Counted from the first letter of the stretch, positions 14,880-23,515 are shown. The stretch is DNA of 64,000 bases from JBCDJI01 sp964351865 (GCA_964351865.1 CAYGPJ010000004.1:1-64000); one strand, 5' to 3'. Translations and numbers: made by a program. Notes: generated by a model from the sequence alone, not told the origin.

Positions 14880-16361
14880 TCACAGAACCGGCTGCCAACC
14901 GCGCAGAGCATCGAGTCGCCGCGAAAAAACTTCCATCACGCGCTCATACAGCGCGTCTTTCATGATCAAATCTTCCACCCCATGCTCAATACTGGGATTG
15001 TCATTCACTTCGATGACATAACACTTACCGTTGGATTCCTTCAAGTCCACGCCATAGAACCCATTGCCAATCAGGCGCGCCGCCTTCTCCGCAGTCTTCA
15101 CGACCCGATGCGGAGCCAACTCAACGGGAATCGTTTCCCATTTGCCCCAGTATGGCTCCTTTTCACCCTTTTTTGAATGATCGTAAATCTGCCAGTGGCC
15201 ACGGGCCATGAAGTATTTGCAGGCATAGAGGGGACGACCTTCGATCAATCCGATTCGCCAGTCGTAATCAGTCATCATAAATTCCTGAATAATCAGCAGC
15301 TCAGAGTCCTCCAGCAGCTTGCGGCTCATCGAGACAAATTCTGCAGCATCTTCGGCTTTGTGAACACCGAGCGAGAAAGACGAATCCGGCTGCTTGATGA
15401 TGACCGGAAACTGCATGGTAGCGACCAACTCATCGACATTATCACGATGCGCGATCCAGGTCGCCGGACTGTTCACTCCATGCCGTGCCATCAACTCAGC
15501 CAGGAACACTTTATTCGTACATTTGATAATCGAAGCTGGATCATCGATAACCACCAAACCCTCCGCCTCCGCTTTACGTGCCATGCGATAGGTAATGTCA
15601 TCCACTGCCGTGGTTTGCCGGATGAAAAGCCCATCGAACTCAGCCAGTCGACTGTAGTCGTTGCGATCAATGATTTCGGTCGCCATGGAAAATCGCGCGG
15701 CGGCTTTCTCAAAACGTTTCAACGCATCCTTGTCGGATGGAGGCGTCGGATCCTCCGCTCCCGCCATGATGGCAATGGTGTAGCGCGGCGGTTTTCGTCG
15801 TGCCGGGCCCGAACGTTTTTGCTCGAAAAACTGCCGCGCCAGACCGGGAATCATTTCGCGGTGCTCCTGACTGATTTCAGAAGCGGAAATCAGGGAGATA
15901 TTTCGTAACCCCCAGCCCTCCTCATCTCGGGAAAAATGCGCCCGGATGAAGGGAGCTGGAAACAGAAAATATAGGGCCCGACACAGGCGATCATAATGCT
16001 TAGCGGTATTATGTGAAAAGTAGATCGAGAGCTCAAAGCTGTCACCTTGCAGGTGAGACAATGACTTATGAATCAGCTCATCCAGTTCACTCGACATCCT
16101 TTTGAACAGCGACTGAAACTTTGTATCCTGCACGGTTCCCACGCTAGGCAGTGGCCGATGTCCACGTGCTTCAGCCAGCAATGACACATAATAACCGGTG
16201 CTCTGATAAGCATAGGAACGACAGGCATTATAGACCCGAGCGCCTTTCAACGAAGAAAAGCGTTCATCGGTCAGATAGCTGCGGGCCGCGACTGTTTCCA
16301 CTCCCTCAATATCAAACGGCCAGCGTTCCGGCCGATCCACCACAATAATGGTTTGGCTCAT
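14880..16361 (-). CDS. RimK-like ATP-grasp ligase with RLAN-type N-terminal domain
   Basis: A 493-residue two-part ligase. The N-terminal half (about 1-190) matches the RLAN domain that precedes some RimK-like ATP-grasp enzymes (IVVDRPERWPFDIEGVETVAARSYL at the start). The C-terminal half is a RimK-type ATP-grasp domain with FPVIIKQPDSSFSLGV near 320, an EFMMTDYDWRIGLIEG segment and the metal-binding VIEVNDNPSIEHG near 453-465. Such enzymes add amino acids to a carboxylate using ATP. Start is 3 bp after the stop of the C39-like gene. The acceptor is unknown; RimK itself adds glutamates to a ribosomal protein. Confidence 0.87.
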   Translation of the reverse strand: MSQTIIVVDRPERWPFDIEGVETVAARSYLTDERFSSLKGARVYNACRSYAYQSTGYYVSLLAEARGHRPLPSVGTVQDTKFQSLFKRMSSELDELIHKSLSHLQGDSFELSIYFSHNTAKHYDRLCRALYFLFPAPFIRAHFSRDEEGWGLRNISLISASEISQEHREMIPGLARQFFEQKRSGPARRKPPRYTIAIMAGAEDPTPPSDKDALKRFEKAAARFSMATEIIDRNDYSRLAEFDGLFIRQTTAVDDITYRMARKAEAEGLVVIDDPASIIKCTNKVFLAELMARHGVNSPATWIAHRDNVDELVATMQFPVIIKQPDSSFSLGVHKAEDAAEFVSMSRKLLEDSELLIIQEFMMTDYDWRIGLIEGRPLYACKYFMARGHWQIYDHSKKGEKEPYWGKWETIPVELAPHRVVKTAEKAARLIGNGFYGVDLKESNGKCYVIEVNDNPSIEHGVEDLIMKDALYERVMEVFSRRLDALRGWQPVL

Positions 16362-16364
16362 AGT

Positions 16365-17165
16365 TCAGCAACTTCCTTTAGCGGGACGGATCACCAACAA
16401 GTTACCGTCATATGTGAGTACTCCCAACAGAATGGCATGAATCAAACGGTCAATGGCAACCTCGTAATGACGATCAACCGAAAACGGGTTCAAATCGAAG
16501 GGATCGCCTACCGCCACCGTTTTCTCTTCGGTATTGTAACCACTTAAGACCACAAAATGCCCCACCGGTTCACCCTTGATCGGGTCTGGTGTATTCGTTT
16601 CCGCAATTTCCCGCGCTTCCCGGTAAAGCGCTGTAGCACTCAGTCCGGTCAAGACAGGGGCACTTTTCTTTAATAACTTACGCAGAAAGCTTCTGGATAA
16701 ATCTTCGTAATAAATCTCTCCACCTTGCCGTGCAAATTCCAGATAGGCCTGTATCGTGCTCCGCCGCTTACCAGAACGGTAGGCGGGCAATTCCTGACTC
16801 AGGCAAAATTCCAGATCCTGCCGCTCCGGATGGAACCAGGTCGGGTCAAAAACCCGCAAATTACAGGTATAGAGATCAGCTTCAAATCCGCGCCGTAACG
16901 CATCGATCCCCAGAGAAACCCCCAGCGTTCCGCCGGTCTCGACCGCAGGCACTTCGCGGATCAGCTGTCCAATGGAGATGTCCAGACCATAGTGCTGGTA
17001 AACGGCATGCAGGCATGTCGGCCCGCAAGAGGTAATGGTGGGTTGAGCGGGGACGGTAAGGTGAACCCGAGGTGTAGAGCCAGATGGCGTTTTCGTAATG
17101 CGCGTATCCAATACCTTTTTGGTTAAAGATAAAGAATTATTTTCAAAAATAATTACCCGCTCCAC
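16365..17165 (-). CDS. C39-like papain-fold cysteine protease
   Basis: A 266-residue protein with a complete C39-type triad: Gln41, then Cys47 in TSCGPTCLHAVY, His203 in VGHFVVLSGY and Asp221 in VGDPFD. No signal peptide or transporter domains are attached, unlike bacteriocin-exporter C39 domains, so it should act in the cytosol. It begins the operon with the RLAN ATP-grasp ligase, GCS2 ligase and FGase-like hydrolase, which points to peptide trimming or transpeptidation within that pathway. The first roughly 35 residues are variable. A 46-bp gap separates it from the glycosyltransferase gene upstream, so the two could be co-transcribed. Confidence 0.82.
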   Translation of the reverse strand: MERVIIFENNSLSLTKKVLDTRITKTPSGSTPRVHLTVPAQPTITSCGPTCLHAVYQHYGLDISIGQLIREVPAVETGGTLGVSLGIDALRRGFEADLYTCNLRVFDPTWFHPERQDLEFCLSQELPAYRSGKRRSTIQAYLEFARQGGEIYYEDLSRSFLRKLLKKSAPVLTGLSATALYREAREIAETNTPDPIKGEPVGHFVVLSGYNTEEKTVAVGDPFDLNPFSVDRHYEVAIDRLIHAILLGVLTYDGNLLVIRPAKGSC

Positions 17166-17211
17166 CGCTCCCCATCCAAAACCTGATAGACCTGCAGATG
17201 AAGAGCTAAAA

Positions 17212-18330
17212 TCATTTTCCGGAATACGTTCGCCCCTTCCAGGTGATGCTTCCCTGAGAAAACTTAAGCCACGAATTCAACGCGATCGCCAGTTCCAAGG
17301 CTTGCCCCACGGGATGCAAGATCGCTCCGGTCACCGTATGCCTCACGCGCCAGACCAGTAGTAGCCGAATCATATAGATACCCAGCACCTGCAACGCGAC
17401 CCACGGCAGCCATGTCGCACAAGTCGCCAGCCCGAACACCAACCAGAGACAGGGGAGAAACAGAAATACCAACTGAATCCCCTGCAATACCAGGAAGGCC
17501 ACCAGCGATCCGTCACAACCTGCCCTGAGATTTTTGCTAAATCCCTCCCAGATGTCCGAAAAACACTCATACATCCGGCAGGTCACCAACCGGCTTCCAT
17601 CTGCATTAATGACCTTGAGTCCAGCCACTTTGGCTAATCGTGCCAGCGAAACATCATCGACCATGTGGCTCTTTACCGATTCGTGGCCGCCTAATTGCTG
17701 ATATGCACTGCGTCGAAAAGCAATAAACTGCCCGTTGGCCGCCCCCAGACTCCGCCACTTACCCGGCATCCAATGCGGCAGGAATAACAACAACAGAATG
17801 TGGACAAACGGAATCACCAGCTTCTCTCCCAGCGTCTCGGTCTGCTGATGCGGCCACAGCGACAACATGTCTGCACTCCGCAACGCCAAAGTTGCACCCG
17901 CCGCACCAATACATTCCGGCGCATGGACGGTATCCGCATCGGTGAAGATCAGCACTTCCCCTGTTGCGGCTACAGAAAGTTGCTGGCAGGCCCAGGCCTT
18001 GCCAGTCCATCCCTCAGGTAAGGCCTGACCGGTCAACCTCCTGATACGTGCATCCCTTCGCGACCATTCATCAATGATCGCGCCAGTGCCGTCATCCGAA
18101 TGATCGTCTAACACCAGGATCTCGTGTAGCTCCGTGTTTTGAGCGACCAGCGATTCCAAACACCTGCCAATGCAACTGGCTTCATCACGAGCCGGAATCA
18201 GCACCGAGATCTGACCCGCCGCCTCCCCCGCACGCGTCATAACCGGACGCCGAAACACCAGCAGATTGATCAACAGATGCAGCAGTAATCCGAAAACCCC
18301 ACAGGTGATGATGATTTGGTAAAGCAGCAT
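17212..18330 (-). CDS. Membrane glycosyltransferase, GT2 family
   Basis: A 372-residue inverting glycosyltransferase. An N-terminal membrane helix (residues 5-25) precedes the GT2 domain: SVLIPARDEASCIG near 42-55, VLDDHSDDGTG near 72, and the DxD-type TDADTVHAP near 130-138. Three or four membrane helices follow from about residue 165 to the end. The layout resembles the glycosyltransferases of C30/C40 carotenoid (CrtQ/CruC-like) and hopanoid (HpnB-like) pathways. The adjacent acyltransferase and phytoene/squalene synthase favour transfer of a sugar to a terpenoid. Substrate assignment is inference. A REP-like palindrome sits directly before its start. Confidence 0.82.
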   Translation of the reverse strand: MLLYQIIITCGVFGLLLHLLINLLVFRRPVMTRAGEAAGQISVLIPARDEASCIGRCLESLVAQNTELHEILVLDDHSDDGTGAIIDEWSRRDARIRRLTGQALPEGWTGKAWACQQLSVAATGEVLIFTDADTVHAPECIGAAGATLALRSADMLSLWPHQQTETLGEKLVIPFVHILLLLFLPHWMPGKWRSLGAANGQFIAFRRSAYQQLGGHESVKSHMVDDVSLARLAKVAGLKVINADGSRLVTCRMYECFSDIWEGFSKNLRAGCDGSLVAFLVLQGIQLVFLFLPCLWLVFGLATCATWLPWVALQVLGIYMIRLLLVWRVRHTVTGAILHPVGQALELAIALNSWLKFSQGSITWKGRTYSGK

Positions 18331-18332
18331 GA

Positions 18333-18392
18333 TGTAGCCCGAGATTCTATCTCGCTGTGGATGGATTCGGCGAGATACAATCTCGCCCTACA
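18333..18392. repeat. Palindromic repeat (TGTAGG family)
   Basis: Arms at 18333-18357 and 18368-18392 are near complements with TGTAG…CGAGATT…ATCTCG cores, the same family as the unit at 7936-7995. It fills the gap between the acyltransferase and glycosyltransferase genes and could attenuate transcription between them. Confidence 0.75.
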
Positions 18393-18397
18393 GGATT

Positions 18398-19135
18398 TTA
18401 GTTTTCCCGACTGAAGCCCTTGAGCTGACCGGTGAAAAGCCGCTTGACCCATTCCCAACGTTTATTCATGGAAAGTCCCGCAGAGAGAATCGTCTCGTAA
18501 TCGGCAAAATCCCGCGCCTGCACATCTGCCTTCACTTGCTCCAGCAGTTTGGTCAGTTCCTGCTGCAGTCGATTATCGCTGTTATCCGCCGCTAAATAAG
18601 GTTCACCAATCCGCAGGTAAGCATACGGATGTTGCTCCCGTTCAAACTCGAAGTGCATCACCATCGGCAACATCTGCGCATTCGTAAACCGCTTAGCCAG
18701 AAAATCGATTCCGGGCCGGGGCTCGATCGGTTCATGCGGTGATCCCATGACTCCCTGTGGAAAGATCCAGATCAGGGTGCGATTCTGGCGCAACAACCCA
18801 CAGGTATAGCGAATCGTGCCAGCCGCACGCAGGGAATTCTCCAGATCCACCGAAAATGCCCCCAACCAGGCAAAAAACGGGTAATGTTTCATTTGCTTCT
18901 CTTCCATCATACAATAGAAGTCTTTCTTACGTTGAAAGCGGGAGAGAAAGAAGATGATCACACCATCCCACCAGTTACTGTGATTGGCAAAGGCGATGAC
19001 CGGACGGGTCTTTTCCAATCCACGCAGATGTTCCATTCCTGCCGCCCGAATGGCGTGAAAGTTTTTGCGCAACATCCGTTTCAGGCACCAGTAGAGAACA
19101 CTGTCGCGCAACGGGTCTTTTTTAGCGGGTATCAT
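18398..19135 (-). CDS. PlsC-like acyltransferase
   Basis: A 245-residue acyltransferase with the PlsC/LPLAT signature: FANHSNWWDGV near residues 50-60 (HxxxxD catalytic pair His52/Asp57) and the FPQGVMGSPHEP motif near 125, in which Gly follows Pro-Gln as in the FPEG block. No strong membrane helix is evident. Between a terpenoid glycosyltransferase and a phytoene/squalene synthase it most likely esterifies a fatty acid to the glycosyl group, as CrtO does in staphyloxanthin; a phospholipid role is the alternative. The start is 8 bp after the stop of the synthase gene, which suggests one transcript. Confidence 0.85.
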   Translation of the reverse strand: MIPAKKDPLRDSVLYWCLKRMLRKNFHAIRAAGMEHLRGLEKTRPVIAFANHSNWWDGVIIFFLSRFQRKKDFYCMMEEKQMKHYPFFAWLGAFSVDLENSLRAAGTIRYTCGLLRQNRTLIWIFPQGVMGSPHEPIEPRPGIDFLAKRFTNAQMLPMVMHFEFEREQHPYAYLRIGEPYLAADNSDNRLQQELTKLLEQVKADVQARDFADYETILSAGLSMNKRWEWVKRLFTGQLKGFSREN

Positions 19136-19143
19136 AGCGCCTC

Positions 19144-20013
19144 TTATTTAAGCAACAGTCGCCGCAAGACCAAGCCGCATTTACGAGGAAATGACACATA
19201 ACAGCGCCCCTGAAAAACATCGTAATCCGCTTTTTCAATCTCCTCGAGAATCCCCGCATAGACATCCCGCATCACCCACACGGCACGCTTAGATCCATCC
19301 GCCGGCAGGTGATCAATACCGGCTTCGCTATCACGGTAATACTCTCGTGCCCGCTCGATTTGAAACTCCATGAACTCGATCCATTGCGGCGTGACCTGGC
19401 CCCGCTGCAGATCTGACTCAGAAATCCCATAACCCGCCAGTTCCTCGGCAGGCAGGTAAATCCGATCCCGCTCCATATCTTCCGCAATATCGCGCAGGAT
19501 ATTGGTGAGTTGCATCGCATTACCCAAATCGATCGCCTGCTTTTCATACTGACGGTCTTGCAGCCCGAAAATGCGCGTCATGATCAATCCGACCACGCCA
19601 GCCACCAGGTAACAATATCGATCCAGTTCCGCCCACGTCTTCAATCGCACCGGCCCCTGATCCATTTCCACCCCTTCGATCAGGTCGTCAATATACTGAC
19701 GGGGAATCTCGCAATCCCGAATGGTTTCATCCACCGCCGGCAGCCAGGGATAAGCTGAAAGATCCTTCTCAGTGAGTTTTCCCGCATAAAGCCGATCTAC
19801 CAGCGCCCGTAACGCAACCACCTCTTGAGCTAGATCATCCCCTGGCGTCGCTTCATCAATCCGGTCATCAATCAACCGGCACAGCGCATAAACCGCATAC
19901 GCCCGCTGACGTTTGACCACAGGCAAAGCAAAGGAACTGAAGTAAAAGCTCTTAGCATGAAACTTCGTTTCCAGCCGCGCCGCCTCATACGCATCATCAG
20001 TCAATTTCACCAC
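19144..20013 (-). CDS. Phytoene/squalene synthase family protein
   Basis: A 289-residue head-to-head prenyl synthase. Both Asp-rich motifs are present: LIDDRIDE near residues 47-54, and ILRDIAEDMERDRIYLP near 170-186, with the preceding NAMQLTN helix. The alpha-helical fold and length fit CrtB/CrtM/HpnD-type enzymes, which join two C15 or two C20 diphosphates. With no desaturase in the window, C30 against C40 cannot be decided; a C30 product is plausible because related Verrucomicrobia make squalene and C30 carotenoids. It starts 158 bp from the polyprenyl synthase gene, across an unusual 36-bp palindrome. Confidence 0.88.
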   Translation of the reverse strand: MVKLTDDAYEAARLETKFHAKSFYFSSFALPVVKRQRAYAVYALCRLIDDRIDEATPGDDLAQEVVALRALVDRLYAGKLTEKDLSAYPWLPAVDETIRDCEIPRQYIDDLIEGVEMDQGPVRLKTWAELDRYCYLVAGVVGLIMTRIFGLQDRQYEKQAIDLGNAMQLTNILRDIAEDMERDRIYLPAEELAGYGISESDLQRGQVTPQWIEFMEFQIERAREYYRDSEAGIDHLPADGSKRAVWVMRDVYAGILEEIEKADYDVFQGRCYVSFPRKCGLVLRRLLLK

Positions 20014-20067
20014 CCCAACGGCTTAGCAGGATTACTCCAGTACACAAACCAATCTCCGCTTCGTCCT

Positions 20068-20103
20068 AAAACTTAAATTTGTCACGTGACAAATTTAAGT
20101 TTT
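20068..20103. repeat. Perfect 36-bp palindrome
   Basis: Bases 20068-20085 are the exact inverse complement of 20086-20103, centred on cac|gtg, AT-rich outside the centre. It lies 55 bp upstream of the synthase gene start and 67 bp downstream of the polyprenyl synthase stop. No T-run follows it on the minus strand, so an operator or protein-binding site is as likely as a terminator. The rest of 20014-20170 holds no gene. Confidence 0.8.
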
Positions 20104-20170
20104 GAATATGAGAGGGAATGTGAAGCGGCTACCTATTGGGAGCGGATGGGTGGTGAGCCGGAAATGATGG

Positions 20171-21250
20171 CTAGGCGCCGACTTTGATCTGGGAGCGGAC
20201 ACCCTGGATGGCGGCGCGTAGTGTTGAGGCTTCTGCTTCAGTAAAGGCACCGGATTCCAGTTGTTGCTCGGATGCTTCGAACAACTCGCGGGTTTTGAGT
20301 GCTAAGCGATCCAGCGAGCCGGATTTGCGGATCAGATCATAGATTTTGACCAGGGTGGACTCCGTTTTGCGCTCGCTGCCCAGACACATCTGCAAGAAAC
20401 TGCGATCTACCTCGTTCAGCGATTCAAACGTCTCGTGAATCAACATCGTTTTCTTGCCCTCCAGCAGATCTGTGGGGAAACCAATCATCTCTTTATCGAT
20501 ATAGCGGAACTCAAGCAGGTCATTATCGATCTGAAACGCCAATCCAAGTGGTCGGACGAAGTCGCGGATCGCTTGGATTTTCTGCTCACTGGCTCCTGCC
20601 AGTAATGCTCCCATGACACACGGGGCTTCGAAGGTGTAGCGGGTGGTTTTGAGATAATACATCTCTTCGATTTCTTTGGCGGTCACGCGGGAAACATCCC
20701 GGCTGCCCAACACGATATCGTAAACCTCACCCGCGCCGGTATCGGCAGCATATTTCAGGAACATCTTCTGGGCTTTGATCCGAAGTTCAGCCGGGAAGTC
20801 GGTATCCAGCATCGCTTCCATCGCCATGGTGAAGACCATGTCACCCATCACGATAGCAATGCTTTCTCCATGCCGCTGGCTGGATTCATAGGGTTCGAGC
20901 CGGCGCTGGGCCAGCTTGTGAAAGGTGGGTTGATGACGGCGCAGCTCGGAGCGATCAATCACATCATCGTGCATCAGGATGAAGCTGTGCAGCAGCTCCA
21001 TCGCCATGGCAGAGCGCAGCAGGGACTCGTCAGTGGCAGATTTAGTGCCGCCGAAGGTGGTGTAGCCGGTGATGAGCAACATCGGGCGGATGCGTTTTCC
21101 TTTACGCCCGACAAATTCACAGAGGTCAAAATACAGGGATTCGAACCATTCGCCGTAATCGTAATCCGGCTTGCGTTCCTGAAAATAGTCCTGCATGTAG
21201 CGCTCGAGCGCACTGAAGGTGGCATCTCCTGGTGAATTTCTGAAAGGCAT
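20171..21250 (-). CDS. Polyprenyl (isoprenyl) diphosphate synthase
   Basis: A 359-residue trans-prenyltransferase that would extend allylic diphosphates with isopentenyl diphosphate, probably supplying FPP or GGPP to the neighbouring phytoene/squalene synthase. The first Asp-rich motif is intact (HDDVIDRSELRR, Asp95-Asp99). The second reads IDNDLLEF (Asn243, Asp244, Glu247) instead of DDxxD, so metal binding may be altered. GKRIRPMLL near 51 binds isopentenyl diphosphate. I chose ATG 21250; a TTG 33 bases upstream is less likely. No Shine-Dalgarno sequence is obvious. It is also possible that this enzyme makes a quinone side chain. Confidence 0.87.
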   Translation of the reverse strand: MPFRNSPGDATFSALERYMQDYFQERKPDYDYGEWFESLYFDLCEFVGRKGKRIRPMLLITGYTTFGGTKSATDESLLRSAMAMELLHSFILMHDDVIDRSELRRHQPTFHKLAQRRLEPYESSQRHGESIAIVMGDMVFTMAMEAMLDTDFPAELRIKAQKMFLKYAADTGAGEVYDIVLGSRDVSRVTAKEIEEMYYLKTTRYTFEAPCVMGALLAGASEQKIQAIRDFVRPLGLAFQIDNDLLEFRYIDKEMIGFPTDLLEGKKTMLIHETFESLNEVDRSFLQMCLGSERKTESTLVKIYDLIRKSGSLDRLALKTRELFEASEQQLESGAFTEAEASTLRAAIQGVRSQIKVGA

Positions 21251-21366
21251 GGGTAAGAGTAAGTCTTTTTTATGGGATTGCAAACATCCCTAATCTATTT
21301 TAGTCCACACCTCAAAAGCAGTTTCTAAGCCACTTTTCGCGCGAAGGCAAACGGGTTGAATAAAAA

Positions 21367-22257
21367 TCACTTCTTCAGCGGTTTCACTACTAGCGCATGT
21401 GGCTCATGCGCCACGCGGCTGAGGGCTGGCACGCTTTCTACCAGAAAGACATTGCCGTTCACGGTGCTGCCTTCACCGATGACGGTCTCGCCTCCGAGGA
21501 TAGTGGCCCCGGGATAAATGGTGACGTTGTCTTCGATCGTCGGATGCCGTTTATGCCCGCGCAATTCCTCGACTTTATGCGTCGAGCGCGCCCCCAGGGT
21601 CACGCCATGATAAATTTTCACGTGCTGACCGATGGTGCAGGTCTCTCCGATCACTACCCCCGTGCCGTGATCGATAAAGAAATACTCGCCGATGGTGGCC
21701 CCGGGATGCATATCGATCCCGGTGCGACTGTGAACCCATTCCGTCATCATGCGCGGGATCAGCTTGATGCCGCAGTCATAGAGGGCATGCGCCATGCGTT
21801 GCACCGCGATGGCTTCCAGTCCGGGATAGGCCAGAATGATTTCTTCGAAACTGGTGGCAGCCGGATCTCCTTCGTAGGCGGCTTCCACATCGGTGCGGAT
21901 CACCCGGCGGATGGCAGGCAGTTGTTGAATGAAATCACTGACAATCGTCTGGGCTTCCGCCTCGGCATCCCCGTTTTTAATTTCTGCGATCCATTGGAAC
22001 TCCAGACTTTTGGCAACCTCGCGACTCAGATTCTCACAAACCCAATCGAGTTTTTCCAACGTCATTTCCTGAAAGCACTGCTCCGAGGCGTCCCTGTTGA
22101 TATAGAACCCGGGAAAGACCAACCGCAGCAAGGTGCGGGTAATCTCGGATACGGTGTGCTTGGACGGAAGATTAGCTCCTTCAATATGATTGATCCCGCC
22201 GACCTCTTCATAAGAAGTCAGCAGTTCATTAAGCAACGCGCTACGATCCTGTACCAT
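21367..22257 (-). CDS. epsC: Serine O-acetyltransferase (EpsC/CysE type)
   Basis: A 296-residue enzyme making O-acetylserine, the precursor of cysteine, in the cytosol. A long helical N-terminal domain (1-180) precedes left-handed beta-helix hexapeptide repeats: GATIGEYFFIDHGTGVVIGE near 190-210, IGQHVKIYHGVTLGA, and ATILGGETVIGEGSTVNGNVF. The His-Gly pair IDHGTG matches the catalytic site. Length fits the EpsC form rather than the shorter plant-like form. It lies first in the minus-strand series, 116 bp before the polyprenyl synthase, with no functional link evident. Confidence 0.92.
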   Translation of the reverse strand: MVQDRSALLNELLTSYEEVGGINHIEGANLPSKHTVSEITRTLLRLVFPGFYINRDASEQCFQEMTLEKLDWVCENLSREVAKSLEFQWIAEIKNGDAEAEAQTIVSDFIQQLPAIRRVIRTDVEAAYEGDPAATSFEEIILAYPGLEAIAVQRMAHALYDCGIKLIPRMMTEWVHSRTGIDMHPGATIGEYFFIDHGTGVVIGETCTIGQHVKIYHGVTLGARSTHKVEELRGHKRHPTIEDNVTIYPGATILGGETVIGEGSTVNGNVFLVESVPALSRVAHEPHALVVKPLKK

Positions 22258-22335
22258 AAGGTGGAGAGTATCGTTGCTTCCGGTGATTCTCCAATAAAAA
22301 GAATCAGGAAAATGGGAACACCAGGAACCATTTTT

Positions 22336-22467
22336 AACCGCAAATGGACGCTAATGAACACTAATCCAAAAATGGAATGACGTTAAAGAGGTGAATGACA
22401 TTACTGATTGTTTTACAACTACGATCGTTTGATCCCTCATTTGTGTTTATTTGTGTCCATTTGCGGT
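22336..22467. repeat. Inverted repeat (AACCGC family)
   Basis: The arm at 22336-22365 (aaccgcaaatggacgctaat…) is imperfectly inverted at 22439-22467 (…tgtccatttgcggt). It separates divergent cysE/epsC and aroE. The 22258-22524 gap otherwise shows no gene; any aroE promoter would lie in or after the repeat. Confidence 0.65.
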
Positions 22468-22524
22468 CAATCTCCCCGTCCTCTATCGGCTTGCCTGATC
22501 TCACAAAGTCTCTTGAATATCTCC

Positions 22525-23433
22525 ATGCGTGATGTGTATCGGCCAGCAGAGTTAGCGGAACTCAAAGGAACGGAAAATCTCTATGGGGTCATCGGTTATC
22601 CGGTGGCGCACTCGCTCTCGCCTGCCATGCAACTGGCGGGGTTTGAGCAACTCGGGATCGAAGCTCAATATGTCCGAATTGAAATTCAGCCGGAGGAACT
22701 GGCGGATACTATCCAACAGATGCGGGAACTGCCCTTCAAAGGTTGGAACTGCACGCTGCCGCATAAACTGGAACTGGCGAAGCTGATGGATGAGCTAGGC
22801 GATTCTTCACAACTGCTGGGAGGCGTCAATACGGTGATCCATAAGGACGATGCGCTGACTGGGTTCAACACCGACGGCGAAGGCTGGTGCCGCGCCATTC
22901 GCGAGGCGTTTTCACTGGATGTAAAGGATCTGCGCATCCTGATTCTGGGCACCGGCGGTGTCGGTCAGGCATTGGCACGCCAGGCCGCTTCCGAAGGGTG
23001 TGAACGCCTGGTGCTGGCGAATCGTTCCATCGACAAAGCCGAGGCGTTGGCCGAAGAACTGCGCCCGATGTTTGTCAGCGATAAATTGTTGGGCGCACAT
23101 GATCGGCTGAGTGTCATTCCGCTGGAAGACGCGGCGATCGGAAAAGAACTCGACGCGATTGATCTGGTGGTCAATGGCACTTCGCTGGGACTGAAAGCCA
23201 CGGATAAGCCAGTGCTGCACGATCGCCTGTTGCAGCCACACCTCTGTGTCTATGATACCATTTACCGGAAAACCCGTTTACAAGAGGCCGCCGTGGCGGC
23301 CGGGGCTCGTGTAGCTGGCGGCATGACCATGCTGTTGCATCAGGGAGCACTCTCACTGGAACTCTGGACAGAACAAACCGCACCACTAGATGCCATGCGT
23401 GCGGCGTTAACCAAGGCAGCCGCAACCAAATGA
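22525..23433 (+). CDS. aroE: Shikimate dehydrogenase
   Basis: A 302-residue NADPH-dependent enzyme reducing 3-dehydroshikimate to shikimate in aromatic amino acid synthesis. Substrate-binding marks are VIGYPVAHSLSPAMQLAGF near residues 23-41, the catalytic Lys in NCTLPHKLELAKL near 76, and the NTDGEGWCRA loop. The NADP-binding site has LGTGGVGQALARQAAS near 141 and ANRSIDKAEALAEEL. The C-terminal GMTMLLHQGALSLELW is typical. I chose ATG 22525; a longer frame would read through the inverted repeat upstream. It is the first gene of a plus-strand series. Confidence 0.93.
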   Translation: MRDVYRPAELAELKGTENLYGVIGYPVAHSLSPAMQLAGFEQLGIEAQYVRIEIQPEELADTIQQMRELPFKGWNCTLPHKLELAKLMDELGDSSQLLGGVNTVIHKDDALTGFNTDGEGWCRAIREAFSLDVKDLRILILGTGGVGQALARQAASEGCERLVLANRSIDKAEALAEELRPMFVSDKLLGAHDRLSVIPLEDAAIGKELDAIDLVVNGTSLGLKATDKPVLHDRLLQPHLCVYDTIYRKTRLQEAAVAAGARVAGGMTMLLHQGALSLELWTEQTAPLDAMRAALTKAAATK

Positions 23434-23515
23434 AACCACTTACCTCTGTTCAGCCAAAGGTAGGGCGTGTTGTCCCAACGCGCTTGCAGCTTTTTACTTA
23501 CGGGAAACAGGCGCC

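Noticed and set aside
15177..15908. A 243-codon plus-strand frame opposite the ATP-grasp ligase
   Set aside because: It is a shadow of the minus-strand ligase, whose ATP-grasp motifs are intact.
21397..22380. A 327-codon plus-strand frame opposite the serine acetyltransferase
   Set aside because: The minus strand carries a clear hexapeptide-repeat enzyme; the opposite frame has no recognisable motif and ends in the inverted repeat.
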